DNA of 42,713 nt from Caldifarciminota bacterium (GTDB lineage Bacteria; Hydrothermota; Hydrothermia; LBFQ01). A program made the position numbers and the translations under genes. The stretch is taken from NCBI GenBank assembly GCA_027003075.1, contig JALWYV010000051.1:1-42713 (forward strand), given 5' to 3'. Shown here one piece after another: positions 1-9,026 of this stretch; within the stretch, counting starts at the first letter, position 1; each line of letters opens with the position of its first letter. The notes under the pieces are model-generated. The model searched no databases and was not told the origin of the DNA. It worked only from the letters and a program-made list of their open reading frames with translations.

Positions 1-2924
1 TTATTAGTTTGTGTCCGAATTTTTGTCCGAATTTCTGTCTGGGAATTTGGCTCAAATCCTTGTATATCAATGCTCAAAGTGTCCGAATTTTTGTCCGAAA
101 TTTTGCCCGAGATTTTTTGGGCATTTTTGTAGCTATCTTCAGTATTTTTCGCTTGAATTTCTTGATTATAAGTTTTAAGCTTATAAATAAAGGAGTGTCC
201 TTTCTTCTTCCCTGTGTTTTCTATTACAGATATGTTAGTGAATGTTTTTAATATCTTTTCTACTCTGTGTTTTTTTATTCCTAACTTTTCATAAAAAGGA
301 TTATCTTTCGGTTCTTTAAAAATTTCAATAAACCAATTTTTCCTTTCCTCATTATAAAATGGCAACCCAATCAATTTATAGTCTTTATTCTCTTTAAATA
401 AGTCTGACCTAATTTTGATTTTGTATTTTTTCTCAATCTCTTTCAAGAAATCTTCTTTCCATTGATCCGTTTTAATTAGATGAGATCCTTTTGGTTCTAT
501 GAAAAGTTGGTATTGTTCAATTTTATCCGAATTTTTTTTCTTTAGAAATAACACAAAATCTGGTTCTACGGCTTTTCCATCTAAAAATCTATAAATTTTG
601 AATAATCCTGCGTTTCTTAGTAGATATATTTCTTCGTACTTTTCTTTTAAATTTTCTATAAATCCATCAATAAATTTAACAAAAGATTTTTCCTCATATG
701 TTCCATAGTTCTCGTCATATATATACCAATCTTTATCAGCAAGGTTAAGCTGTAAGTCCGGATGTTTAGCATGATTCATAGGAATACCATATTCTTGATC
801 TCCATAATCTCCAACATTAATTTTCAAGCGTTTATCTCTAACTATTTCTCTAATTTCAAGGGGAGTGAAAATTTCCGCACCCTTATACTCAACATATTCC
901 TTTAAAATTTCATTTTCTAACTGCATCAAAACATTTAAGCATATTTTCAATTTATCCTCTGGTGTTAGATTATTCAATTTTTCTCTTGAGCTTGTGATGT
1001 CAACGGTTATTTTTTTCAAAGATTCAATAAACTCAGTGGAAGAGGCCAGAGATGGAAAGTATTTTTTAAGGTTGTTAAATCTATAGAAATTGAGTTTTGC
1101 CATCGCTTTTCTCAAGATCATATCCCCGAAATCGCCCAATTGAAATGTTTTAGTTGTCGTTTCAAAATATTTATTACTAATTTCGCTTTCCTTCAAAATA
1201 ATTTCTTCTTTTATATATCCCGTTGGCAGTCTGTATTTGTATATCTTTTTTATTCCTATATCATCTATTGTTTTTACTCCGCTTCTATCAACTTTTACTC
1301 TACTATTTACAAAGAGAACCCCTTTTTCCCAGAAGCCCGTTTCTTTAATTGAAGGTTTAACTTTTAATATAACCTCCTTTTCTTCATAGGGCATAATACC
1401 GTACTCTTTTAGTGCTGTTGTGAGCTCCTGTATATATCTTGGATTGTACTTGCTGTGATAGTATAGTTCTTCAATAATTTTCAATTCATGTTCAGGCTGG
1501 TTATCAAATTTTCTTTTAAAAGGATCATCATTTTCATTGAGTTTAAATGGATAATACCTTGCCCCCCTTCCAATCAGCTGCCTTTCCGCAATAGTTGTAT
1601 TACCCGGAATGTATCTACCATCCCTTGTCCATCTCCCATCTCTTGTATCGTAGAGTCTGACTATATCAAAAAGGTTTAATACATCCCATCCCTCATCAAG
1701 CATCTTTACTGCAAATATAGCTCTAATTTCATTATTCTCATCTTCAAGAGTATTAAGCTTTATCTGCTTCTCTTTATCTATATTTTTTGAATCTAGCAAA
1801 ATACATTTTTCCTCTGAAAAATCCTCTTTCAATTCAGTTATAAGATTATCAATTGTTATTCCTTCTTTCTCAAAGTAATTAAAGACTTTTTCCAATATAG
1901 TTCCGGCAGCACTTGACTTGATGGTTTTTATATCACTCTCTCTTAAATTATCCATTTTCTCTTTGAATAAATTATAATTTTCTTTAGACTCTTTTATGTT
2001 CTTAGATTTGAACAGTATCACAGGCTTTAACCTTATTCCATATTTTTCTGCAATTTTTCTTCTGTATTGGCTTAAAATAACTGCCTGTAACATTCTTTCC
2101 CAGTTTCCCAAATCTGCCTGCAAAACCTTAACCTCCTTTGAATAACCGTCAATCCTGAACTGCTTTAAATCATACTCAAAAATTATTTTATCTTTATACT
2201 TTTTATAAATTTCCGGATTATCCATATCAATAGTAGCTGTATATTCAAGCATTATGTTTTCAGGGTTAGAATTGAGAATCTGCATAACCGTATATTCCCA
2301 TGTCCTTTTCATTTCTTCCTCGGTCTTGTTAAGTTTATTTCTTGTCCATGCGTTTATGTGATGTGCTTCATCCGATATTAAAACTATCTTTTTATCCCTA
2401 AAATCCTCAAATGTGATTGAGTTTTCCCTAGAAAGATTTAACTGGCTATGTAGTCCCTGAATCGTTGTAAAGATTATGTTTATATCCTCTTCATTTGCTT
2501 CATCAAAATTGGAAACTTCTCTTATTACCACCTCCTTATCCTCAAATTTTATTCTTTGGTTGAATAGATATTTTGGGGACAAAGGATTCAGGAAGTTATC
2601 TCTTGTCTTTTCTATTATATTTGTGCTATTCACGAAAAACATAAAGTTTCTATAACCTTTATTGTAAAGATAAAGAATATTTGCAGCCATCAAAAGAGTT
2701 TTGCCGGAACCAGTTGCCATATTGAATAGAAGTTGCGTTGGTCTTTTTCTATTCGGATTCTCTTCAAGGTAGTGAATAAACCTCGCTATAGCTTCAATTT
2801 GATAAGGTCTCAACTTAAACCTTGGATTGAGATTATCTTCAATGTACTTAGGGATATCCTTTTTAAGATACCCCATTTTTGAAAGAACATCGTATTCCTG
2901 ACTTAATCTCTGGGCCTCAGGCAT
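1..2924 (-). CDS. res: Type III restriction enzyme, Res (helicase-nuclease) subunit, cut by the window edge
   Basis: Cleavage subunit of a type III restriction-modification system: an SF2 helicase-like ATPase joined to a PD-(D/E)XK nuclease, acting with Mod on DNA whose sites are unmethylated. I translated the minus strand from ATG 2924; one frame stays open to the left edge (at least 974 codons, close to the usual full length), so only the last few residues can be missing. Walker A MATGSGKT is at residues 69-76, the DEAH box (SDEAHH) at 184-189, and a motif VI-like QLIGRGAR near residue 450. A C-terminal nuclease signature is seen as PDF (Asp 789) and EPK (Glu 810, Lys 812). The start lies inside the end of mod (8-nt overlap), so the two are translationally coupled. 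Composition is clearly AT-rich against the rest of the window, suggesting transfer. Confidence 0.93.
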   Translation of the reverse strand, partial: MPEAQRLSQEYDVLSKMGYLKKDIPKYIEDNLNPRFKLRPYQIEAIARFIHYLEENPNRKRPTQLLFNMATGSGKTLLMAANILYLYNKGYRNFMFFVNSTNIIEKTRDNFLNPLSPKYLFNQRIKFEDKEVVIREVSNFDEANEEDINIIFTTIQGLHSQLNLSRENSITFEDFRDKKIVLISDEAHHINAWTRNKLNKTEEEMKRTWEYTVMQILNSNPENIMLEYTATIDMDNPEIYKKYKDKIIFEYDLKQFRIDGYSKEVKVLQADLGNWERMLQAVILSQYRRKIAEKYGIRLKPVILFKSKNIKESKENYNLFKEKMDNLRESDIKTIKSSAAGTILEKVFNYFEKEGITIDNLITELKEDFSEEKCILLDSKNIDKEKQIKLNTLEDENNEIRAIFAVKMLDEGWDVLNLFDIVRLYDTRDGRWTRDGRYIPGNTTIAERQLIGRGARYYPFKLNENDDPFKRKFDNQPEHELKIIEELYYHSKYNPRYIQELTTALKEYGIMPYEEKEVILKVKPSIKETGFWEKGVLFVNSRVKVDRSGVKTIDDIGIKKIYKYRLPTGYIKEEIILKESEISNKYFETTTKTFQLGDFGDMILRKAMAKLNFYRFNNLKKYFPSLASSTEFIESLKKITVDITSSREKLNNLTPEDKLKICLNVLMQLENEILKEYVEYKGAEIFTPLEIREIVRDKRLKINVGDYGDQEYGIPMNHAKHPDLQLNLADKDWYIYDENYGTYEEKSFVKFIDGFIENLKEKYEEIYLLRNAGLFKIYRFLDGKAVEPDFVLFLKKKNSDKIEQYQLFIEPKGSHLIKTDQWKEDFLKEIEKKYKIKIRSDLFKENKDYKLIGLPFYNEERKNWFIEIFKEPKDNPFYEKLGIKKHRVEKILKTFTNISVIENTGKKKGHSFIYKLKTYNQEIQAKNTEDSYKNAQKISGKISDKNSDTLSIDIQGFEPNSQTEIRTKIRTQTN

Positions 2925-4929
2925 CTTGCCCCCCTTCGTAGAATTCTTTATTTAGTTTCTTATCTTCTTCGCTCACACCGTAAGTGGTATCATCAATTTC
3001 GCTGTAATTCACATAGAGGTCGTTGTATTCAAGCATTTCAAGGAGAAGTTTCTTTTGCTCGCTTAAACTGAGTGCCTTAAACTCCTCAATATTTTTATCA
3101 AATAATCTCGGATCAACTCTGTAACTCAGAAATCCATTTTGCTTCATATCTTCCCAGATGTTTAAAAGTTCATCCGTAGTTTCAGCGTCTCTTATCTTTT
3201 CAACAAAAGCTTCATTGAGTTTCATAATCTCCATATAAACAAAATCGCCTCCGCCTTGCCAACCGACGTCCTTGGAAACACCTGTTTGGTCACCATTGAT
3301 AACATTTTTAAGTCTTATCCAAGGGCTATTTTCTCCGTAGTTCAATTGTTCTATACATATGTACTGCAATTTATTTTTATGTGCAACAGCACATGTTGTT
3401 CCGCTTCCCGCAAAAAAGTCTAAAACAATATCATTTTCCGATAGATTTACATAATCGAAAAGTTCTAATATTAACTTTTCTGGTTTTTTACCTTTAGGAA
3501 GTTTTACTCCACCTTCTGCAGCCAAGGAGCCTCGCGCTATTATATCACTTATATCAATGAAATTGGGTTTTGGTATTTCAAAAGAATTTTCCTTCAAAAT
3601 AGGAAATCCTTGAAAATAATTTGCGTTTTTATATCCTTCTCGCGGCTGAATAATATAGCGATATCCTAAAGTATCAGCTCCTATCCCTATGACTTTATAT
3701 AAAGTTCCGAAACCGTCAATATTAAGACGATCTTTCAAAAAATCCCTATAAAATCTAGTAGTGCTGTTTCTATCCATAATACTCTCTCTAATATTTTCTT
3801 TTCTAAGGTAATCCTTTGAGGGTTTATTATGCCTTTTTATCTCATATTCCCCTTTCTTGAAGATAACAACCTTTTTGCCACCAATAACAATCTCCCTACC
3901 CTTTGATTTTTCTATGATCTCGTACACATAATGACTTATATCTTTTGATATTATTTGCTTTTTAGGTCGGAAAATTTTAGTTTTAGAATAAAATAGAACA
4001 TATTCTGTTATATCATGTATATCTTTATCCCCTACCAATATTCTTCTAGGATGCCTCATTTTTACAATCAAGGTTGCAATATAGTTATATCTACCAAAAA
4101 TTTCATCCATTAGTACTTTAAGATAGTGCATTTCCTTGTGATCAATTTGAACAAAAATAACCCCATCCTCTTTCAACAGCTCTTTGGCTACTTCCAATCT
4201 ATTCTTCATAAAAGTCAACCAAGTAGAATGCTTGAAATTGTCATTATACTTAAACTCATCATTCCCAGTGTTATACGGCGGATCAATATAAATCAACTTT
4301 ACTTTCCCCCTAAACTCCTTTAAAAGTGAATGCAGCACCAGAAGGTTGTTCCCCTTTATTATTAAATTATCTGTTATCGTATCTTCAGGTAAACCTCTTT
4401 TTCTGTTTATTTCCGGATCTCTCCTGAAACCATCAAGCGGATGTTCTCCATCTTTATCAATTCTCTTAAAATTGGTAAAAACTTTTGGATCTAATAACCT
4501 ATCAATCTCATCCGGTGCAAGAATAACATTGTGGAAAATCTCTTTTCTCTTTTCATCAGGTTTTTCCTGACCCCCTTCAAGAACACAATCCTTATAGGGC
4601 CACACCAAAACAACCTCTTTACTTTTTGCTAAGTATTTCCCTTCTTCATTGGCAAGACCGATTTTGTTTTTAAAAGCAGTATATGAATCGGGAAGGAACT
4701 CCTTATTATCTACAAATTTCATAAATTTCTCTTTATCAAAAATTAAAACACCATCTATATCCTTAAAGAAATGTCTTTTTATTTGCTCATTATTTAATAA
4801 AAGTTTAATCAATTCCTTATCAAGTTTCAAAGCATGCTCCACTATCTTATTTTTTAACGGTTTTCCTTCAGCGTCAACGAATCTCCCATCCCTCCTTAAA
4901 AGTTCCCTTAATTCATTAGCCAAGACCAT
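2917..4929 (-). CDS. mod: Type III restriction-modification DNA adenine methyltransferase (Mod)
   Basis: Site-specific N6-adenine methyltransferase that gives the type III system its recognition sequence; it works alone as a methylase and with Res as the restriction complex. DPPYNTG (catalytic motif IV) is at residues 216-222 and the SAM-binding FAGSG (motif I) at 506-510; this order marks a beta-class enzyme, usual for type III Mod. The frame is open back to 5028, but I chose ATG 4929 because AAGGAGGTG lies just before it and the extra 33 residues come from GC-rich sequence of different character. Length is then 670 aa. The region between the motifs (roughly residues 300-480) probably carries target recognition. 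It is AT-rich like res and lies next to a truncated GC-rich gene end, which fits an acquired two-gene island. Confidence 0.93.
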   Translation of the reverse strand: MVLANELRELLRRDGRFVDAEGKPLKNKIVEHALKLDKELIKLLLNNEQIKRHFFKDIDGVLIFDKEKFMKFVDNKEFLPDSYTAFKNKIGLANEEGKYLAKSKEVVLVWPYKDCVLEGGQEKPDEKRKEIFHNVILAPDEIDRLLDPKVFTNFKRIDKDGEHPLDGFRRDPEINRKRGLPEDTITDNLIIKGNNLLVLHSLLKEFRGKVKLIYIDPPYNTGNDEFKYNDNFKHSTWLTFMKNRLEVAKELLKEDGVIFVQIDHKEMHYLKVLMDEIFGRYNYIATLIVKMRHPRRILVGDKDIHDITEYVLFYSKTKIFRPKKQIISKDISHYVYEIIEKSKGREIVIGGKKVVIFKKGEYEIKRHNKPSKDYLRKENIRESIMDRNSTTRFYRDFLKDRLNIDGFGTLYKVIGIGADTLGYRYIIQPREGYKNANYFQGFPILKENSFEIPKPNFIDISDIIARGSLAAEGGVKLPKGKKPEKLILELFDYVNLSENDIVLDFFAGSGTTCAVAHKNKLQYICIEQLNYGENSPWIRLKNVINGDQTGVSKDVGWQGGGDFVYMEIMKLNEAFVEKIRDAETTDELLNIWEDMKQNGFLSYRVDPRLFDKNIEEFKALSLSEQKKLLLEMLEYNDLYVNYSEIDDTTYGVSEEDKKLNKEFYEGGQDA

Positions 4930-4960
4930 TTTGCACCTCCTTCCTTTAACCCCTTTGGGG

Positions 4961-5098
4961 AGCGAGTATTTTATAGCTGAGCTTCGCCTCACCGCCAACG
5001 GCAACATCTCCCCCTTCTCCGCCCTCATCCTCTACACCCTCATAGCATACTTCATCTATCAAACTGTCCTCGCCCTCCGTCGTAGGGTGAGGAGGTAG
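4961..5098 (+). pseudogene. 3' remnant of a GC-rich membrane-protein gene
   Basis: Just outside the AT-rich mod gene, 46 plus-strand codons read like real coding sequence of the host type (C-rich third positions). They encode one hydrophobic helix (ALILYTLIAYFIYQTVLAL) and a basic tail RRRVRR before a stop, a typical C-terminus of an inner-membrane protein. Upstream in the same frame there is only the antisense of mod. The stop is 5 nt from the convergent uvrB stop. I read it as the tail of a gene cut when the mod-res island arrived; the parent family cannot be told from so short a piece, and chance remains possible. Confidence 0.4.
4970..4998 (-). promoter_or_regulatory. Candidate sigma-70-type promoter for mod-res
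   Basis: On the minus strand TTGGCG (4993-4998), a 17-nt spacer and TATAAA (4970-4975) precede mod. A short inverted repeat CCCCTTTGGGG (4950-4960) lies between the -10 and the mod Shine-Dalgarno site and could be an operator. The promoter sits inside the GC-rich gene remnant, so it may have been supplied by the flanking sequence. Transcription from here is inferred. Confidence 0.5.
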
Positions 5099-5103
5099 CC
5101 CCC

Positions 5104-7128
5104 TCACACCACCTCCCCCATCTCCCTCAACTTATCCCTCACCACCGCCGCCTTTTCAAACTCAAGGTTCTCGGCGTAGCGGAGCATCAGGCTCTTGAGT
5201 TTCTTTACGGCCCTCTGGCCCCTGTACCTCTTCAGGATCTCCTCAATGGCCTTCAAAACCTCACCGTCCTCCTCCCCCTCCTCGCTGGTCAGCACCCTCT
5301 CGTCCGCCACCCCCGTTATCCGCATTATCTCCTCCCGGCTCTTCTTCACCGTCCGGGGGACTATCCCATGCCTGCGGTTGTACTCTAACTGTATCCTCCG
5401 CCTCCTCTCCGTCTCCTCTATCGCCCTTCGCATCGCCTCCGTTATCTCGTCGGCGTACAGGATCACCTTACCGGCGGCGTTGCGGGCGGCCCGGCCTATG
5501 GTCTGGATAAGGGCGGTGTAGGACCTCAAAAAGCCAGACTTGTCGGCGTCCGTTATGGCCACCAGGGACACCTCCGGCAGGTCCAGACCCTCCCGCAGCA
5601 GGTTCACCCCCACAAGGACGTCTATCTCACCGAGGCGAAGGTCCCGCAGTATCTTTACCCTCTCTATGGCGTCCAGCTCCGAGTGTAGGTACCCCGCCCT
5701 TATACCCAACTCCTTCAGGTAGTCCGAGACCTCCTCCGCCGACCTCTTCGTCAACGTGGTGATGAGGACCCTGTCCCCCCTCTCAACCGCCCTCCTTATC
5801 TCCTCAAGGAGGTCGTCCATCATCCCCTTCAGGGGCCTCACCTCAACTATCGGGTCGGGTACGCCCGTCGGCCTGACTATCTGCTCCACCACCTCCCCAC
5901 CGGTCTTCTCCAGCTCGTACGGGCCGGGTGTGGCCGACATAAACACCACCTGTGGCCAGAGTTCCTCCAGCTCCTCAAACTTCAGGGGTCTGTTGTCAAG
6001 GGCGGAGGGAAGGCGAAAGCCATGCTCTATGAGGGTGAGCTTCCTGCTCCTGTCCCCCTCGTACATGGCCCGGAGCTGGGGGATAGTGACGTGGGACTCG
6101 TCTATCACCATCAAATAATCCTCCGGGAAGTAGTCAAGGAGGGTCCAGGGGCGGGAGCCGGGAGGTCTGCCGGATATGTGGCGGGAGTAGTTCTCAATTC
6201 CGGGGCATCTACCCGTCGTCCGCAGGAGTTCAAGGTCGTATCGGGTGCGCTGCTCAAGTCTCTGGGCCTCAAGGAGTTTGCCGGCCGCCCTCAACTCCTT
6301 AAGTCTCTCCTCAAGCTCCATCTCTATGCTCTTTATCGCCCTCTTCAGCCTCTCCTCACCGCCAAGGAAGTGGGAGGCCGGCCAAAGGGTGAATTCCTTC
6401 ACCTCCCGGAGGGTTTTCATTGAGACCGGCTCAAGTATCCTCATCCTCTCAATCTCATCTCCCCAGAATTCAATCCTCAATATAAATTCCTCGTAGGCCG
6501 GTATTATGTCTAAGACGTCCCCCCTTATGCGGAAACGCCCCCGCTGGAGGTCTATGTCGTTCCTCTCGTAGTGGAGGCTGACGAGGTGGAGGGCGAGGTT
6601 CTTCAGGTTCCACCGGTCCCCAACCCGAAAGGTTAAGAAGCTCTCCCTTATTACGGAGGGGTCGTCAAGGGCGTATATGGCGGAGACGGAGGCCACCACA
6701 ATAACGTCCTCTCTGGTGAGCAGGGAGGAGACCGTCCGCAGCCTTAGGCGTTCAATGTCGTCGTTTATGGTGGCCTCCTTGGGGATGTAGGTGTCCGTCT
6801 GGGGGATGTAGGCCTCCGGCTGGTAGTAGTCGTAGTAGCTTATGAAGTACTCAACGGCGTTCTCCGGGAAGAAACCTTTCAACTCCCCGTAGAGCTGGGC
6901 GGCGAGGGTCTTGTTGTGGGAGAGTATGAGGGTGGGTTTGCCGATGCGGGCGATTACATTTGCGATGGCAAAAGTTTTTCCCGTCCCCGTCGCCCCAAGA
7001 AGGACCGAGTACTTCTCCCCGCTCTCTATCCTCCTCACCAGTTCCTCTATGGCCTTCGGCTGGTCCCCCGCCGGCTCAAAGGGAGCGTGGAGGACGAAGG
7101 GGGAACCGGGGAAACGGTATATTTTCAT
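5104..7128 (-). CDS. uvrB: Excinuclease ABC subunit UvrB
   Basis: Damage-verifying helicase-like subunit of UvrABC nucleotide excision repair; it is loaded on DNA by UvrA and recruits UvrC for incision. The 674-aa protein has the family start region FEPAGDQPKAI (about 17-27), Walker A GATGTGKT (45-52), the beta-hairpin region with YYDYYQPEAYIP (near residue 90), the DESH box, INLLREGLDLPEV-type motif V region (VNLLREGLDLPE) and a C-terminal UVR domain (about the last 40 residues) that contacts UvrC. The open frame extends to a TTG at 7173, but ATG 7128 fits the family start and lies 8 nt after a TAAAAT -10 box. It stands alone as a single-gene unit. Its promoter and first codons recur at 28730-28815. 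Confidence 0.97.
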   Translation of the reverse strand: MKIYRFPGSPFVLHAPFEPAGDQPKAIEELVRRIESGEKYSVLLGATGTGKTFAIANVIARIGKPTLILSHNKTLAAQLYGELKGFFPENAVEYFISYYDYYQPEAYIPQTDTYIPKEATINDDIERLRLRTVSSLLTREDVIVVASVSAIYALDDPSVIRESFLTFRVGDRWNLKNLALHLVSLHYERNDIDLQRGRFRIRGDVLDIIPAYEEFILRIEFWGDEIERMRILEPVSMKTLREVKEFTLWPASHFLGGEERLKRAIKSIEMELEERLKELRAAGKLLEAQRLEQRTRYDLELLRTTGRCPGIENYSRHISGRPPGSRPWTLLDYFPEDYLMVIDESHVTIPQLRAMYEGDRSRKLTLIEHGFRLPSALDNRPLKFEELEELWPQVVFMSATPGPYELEKTGGEVVEQIVRPTGVPDPIVEVRPLKGMMDDLLEEIRRAVERGDRVLITTLTKRSAEEVSDYLKELGIRAGYLHSELDAIERVKILRDLRLGEIDVLVGVNLLREGLDLPEVSLVAITDADKSGFLRSYTALIQTIGRAARNAAGKVILYADEITEAMRRAIEETERRRRIQLEYNRRHGIVPRTVKKSREEIMRITGVADERVLTSEEGEEDGEVLKAIEEILKRYRGQRAVKKLKSLMLRYAENLEFEKAAVVRDKLREMGEVV

Positions 7129-7150
7129 CGGGGGGAATTTTAATCCCGAT
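7127..7150 (-). promoter_or_regulatory. uvrB promoter (-10) inside an inverted repeat
   Basis: TAAAAT (7137-7142 on the minus strand) ends 8 nt before the uvrB ATG, with no Shine-Dalgarno, so the mRNA is probably leaderless. The box is flanked by ATCGGG and CCCGAT arms (7127-7132 and 7145-7150), one of which overlaps the start codon. An equivalent repeat with different bases surrounds the duplicated promoter at 28735-28764. An operator for damage control is possible but not shown. Confidence 0.5.
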
Positions 7151-7378
7151 ACGAGGACATAACCCTGGTTCAAATAAGTAGGGGAGCATCAGGAAGATAA
7201 GAGCGAATTGGGATAAGAGGGAAAAAAGGAAAACGATCAGAGGAAGCAACGAGAGTAGAGAGGGTAGTAAAGATATTCGGGGAAGGGGAGAAGGTAAAAG
7301 TACCGAGGACAAATAGGATAGCGGTTGATAGAAGGGTTCGTTAAACGGTCTGGGTGATACCGAATTCTCTTACACCGG

Positions 7379-7384
7379 TAGAAT
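7379..7384 (+). promoter_or_regulatory. -10 box for ftcD (leaderless type)
   Basis: TAGAAT ends 8 nt before ATG 7393 and there is no Shine-Dalgarno sequence. The sequence between here and uvrB (about 7165-7345) holds no gene I can support and is strongly purine-rich on the plus strand. Confidence 0.55.
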
Positions 7385-7392
7385 CTCCCCCT

Positions 7393-8838
7393 ATGAAGCT
7401 GTACGAGTGCGTCCCCAACTTCTCCGAGGGCAGGAACGAGGAGGTAATAAACGCCCTTAAGGAGGCCATAGAGTCCGTTCCGGACGTGAAACTTCTGGAT
7501 ATGGAGAAGGATCCGGATCACAACCGGAGCGTCTTCACCTTCGTGGGTACGGCCGAAGGCGTTCTTGACGCGGCCTTCAAGGCCATAAAGGTGGCGGTTG
7601 AGAAGATAGACATGAACAGGCACGAGGGGGCCCACCCAAGGATAGGGGCTGCAGACGTCGTTCCCTTCGTTCCCCTCTTTGATGCCACCATGGAGGAGGC
7701 GGTTGACCTCGCCCACAAGCTGGCGAAGAGGGTGGCGGAGGATTTGAACCTGCCCGTGTACCTCTACGGTGAGGCCGCCCGGAAGCCTGACAGGTACGAC
7801 CTCGCCAACATCCGCAAGGGTCAGTACGAGGGTCTCGCCGAGAAGATGAAGGATCCTAACTGGAAGCCCGATTACGGCCCGGATACCCCACACCCCACGG
7901 CCGGAGCCACCGTAATAGGGGCGCGTAAGATACTGGTGGCCTACAACGTGAACCTGAACAGCCGCAACCTCAAGGCAGCCAAGAGAATAGCCCGACACGT
8001 GAGGGCAAAGACGGGGGGTCTCGCCTTCGTAAAGGCGCTGGGCTTTGACCTGCCCACAAAGGACATGGTGCAGGTCTCCATGAACTTAGTTGACTACGAG
8101 AAGACTCCTGTACACGCGGCCTACGAGTACGTTAAACTCTGGGCGGAGCGTTACTCTCAGCCGGTTTACGAGAGCGAAATCGTTGGTCTCGTTCCCCTGA
8201 AAGCTCTGGTTGACGTGGCGAAGTTCTACCTGAAGCTTAACGACTTCAAACCCGATCAGATAATAGAGAGCCGGATATACGACGGATGGACGCTTGACCT
8301 CTACCTCTCGGATCTCGCTTCTTCTGAAGCCGTCCCCGGTGGTGGAGCGGTGTCGGCCCTCTCCCTCGCTCAGGCTGCGGCCCTGGTGTCCATGGTGGCG
8401 GGTATAGGGCTGAAACGTAAGAAGTACAGGGAGAACTGGCCGAAGTTTCAGGAGATACGTGACAGAGCCAGGGCCGTACTCAAGAGGGCCAGGGAGCTGA
8501 TTTACGAGGACGTTAAGGCCTTTGAGGAGGTGATGGCGGCCTACAAACTACCCAAAGACGACCCCGAGAGGAAGGGTAAGATCCAGAAGGCTCTGGTCAG
8601 GGCTGCCGAAGTGCCCCTTGAAGTAGTGAAGTTGTCGGCCGAGGTTAAAGGGTTAGCGGACGAACTTGAGCCAATAGCACCCAAGTCGGCCATAAGCGAC
8701 GTGTACGTGTCCAGATACCAGGCGGAGGCTGCCCTTAAGGGAGCAGCAGAGAACGTTAAGATAAACCTTGTCTCCCTTGAGGAGGGGGAGGACAAGCGGA
8801 GGATAGAGGAGGAGCTGAGCAGGTACACTAAAGGGTAG
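7393..8838 (+). CDS. ftcD: Bifunctional glutamate formimidoyltransferase / formimidoyl-THF cyclodeaminase
   Basis: Moves the formimino group of N-formimino-L-glutamate (from histidine breakdown) to tetrahydrofolate and then releases ammonia to give 5,10-methenyl-THF, feeding one-carbon metabolism in the cytosol. Residues 1 to about 300 are the formiminotransferase part, starting MKLYECVPNFSEGRN, with HPRIGAADVVPF containing the likely catalytic His 81. Residues from about 300 to 481 are the cyclodeaminase part, with SEAVPGGGAVSALS in its folate/dimer region. In many bacteria these are two proteins; here they are fused as in animals. The frame opens at GTG 7354, but ATG 7393 matches the family start and follows a -10 box by 8 nt. 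No other histidine-degradation gene is adjacent. Confidence 0.93.
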   Translation: MKLYECVPNFSEGRNEEVINALKEAIESVPDVKLLDMEKDPDHNRSVFTFVGTAEGVLDAAFKAIKVAVEKIDMNRHEGAHPRIGAADVVPFVPLFDATMEEAVDLAHKLAKRVAEDLNLPVYLYGEAARKPDRYDLANIRKGQYEGLAEKMKDPNWKPDYGPDTPHPTAGATVIGARKILVAYNVNLNSRNLKAAKRIARHVRAKTGGLAFVKALGFDLPTKDMVQVSMNLVDYEKTPVHAAYEYVKLWAERYSQPVYESEIVGLVPLKALVDVAKFYLKLNDFKPDQIIESRIYDGWTLDLYLSDLASSEAVPGGGAVSALSLAQAAALVSMVAGIGLKRKKYRENWPKFQEIRDRARAVLKRARELIYEDVKAFEEVMAAYKLPKDDPERKGKIQKALVRAAEVPLEVVKLSAEVKGLADELEPIAPKSAISDVYVSRYQAEAALKGAAENVKINLVSLEEGEDKRRIEEELSRYTKG

Positions 8839-9026
8839 GGGACGTTAGCAGGGTATAGAGCGGTTTAATTTAGTGGGTGTTATCGTGTGGGGAACATGTG
8901 GCGGGACAGGGTACTCTAAGGACATTTCAAAATTCACAAACCTTTCTCTATCTTCCGAAGTTTCGATTCAACGGAGAGTAAGGAGGAGAGGGAGCAGGTT
9001 GGACACTCCCCCTCCCCCGGATTCAG

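Noticed and set aside
9-1679. Several short plus-strand frames in the AT-rich left end
   Set aside because: All antisense to the single continuous res frame, which carries all expected motifs.
2917-5028. 703-residue start for mod at 5028
   Set aside because: The extra residues come from the flanking GC-rich sequence, and a strong Shine-Dalgarno site marks ATG 4929.
7076-7312. Hydrophobic 78-codon minus-strand frame upstream of uvrB
   Set aside because: Leu/Ser/Pro composition follows from the pyrimidine-rich strand, and it overlaps the uvrB start in another frame.
7237-7998. Long minus-strand reading frame opposite ftcD
   Set aside because: It is the antisense of a well-supported ftcD gene; the translated sequence is low in family-like features.
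8839-9026. tRNA or terminator between ftcD and tsf
   Set aside because: No cloverleaf and no stem followed by a T run; only an imperfect G-rich/C-rich pairing near 8990-9020.
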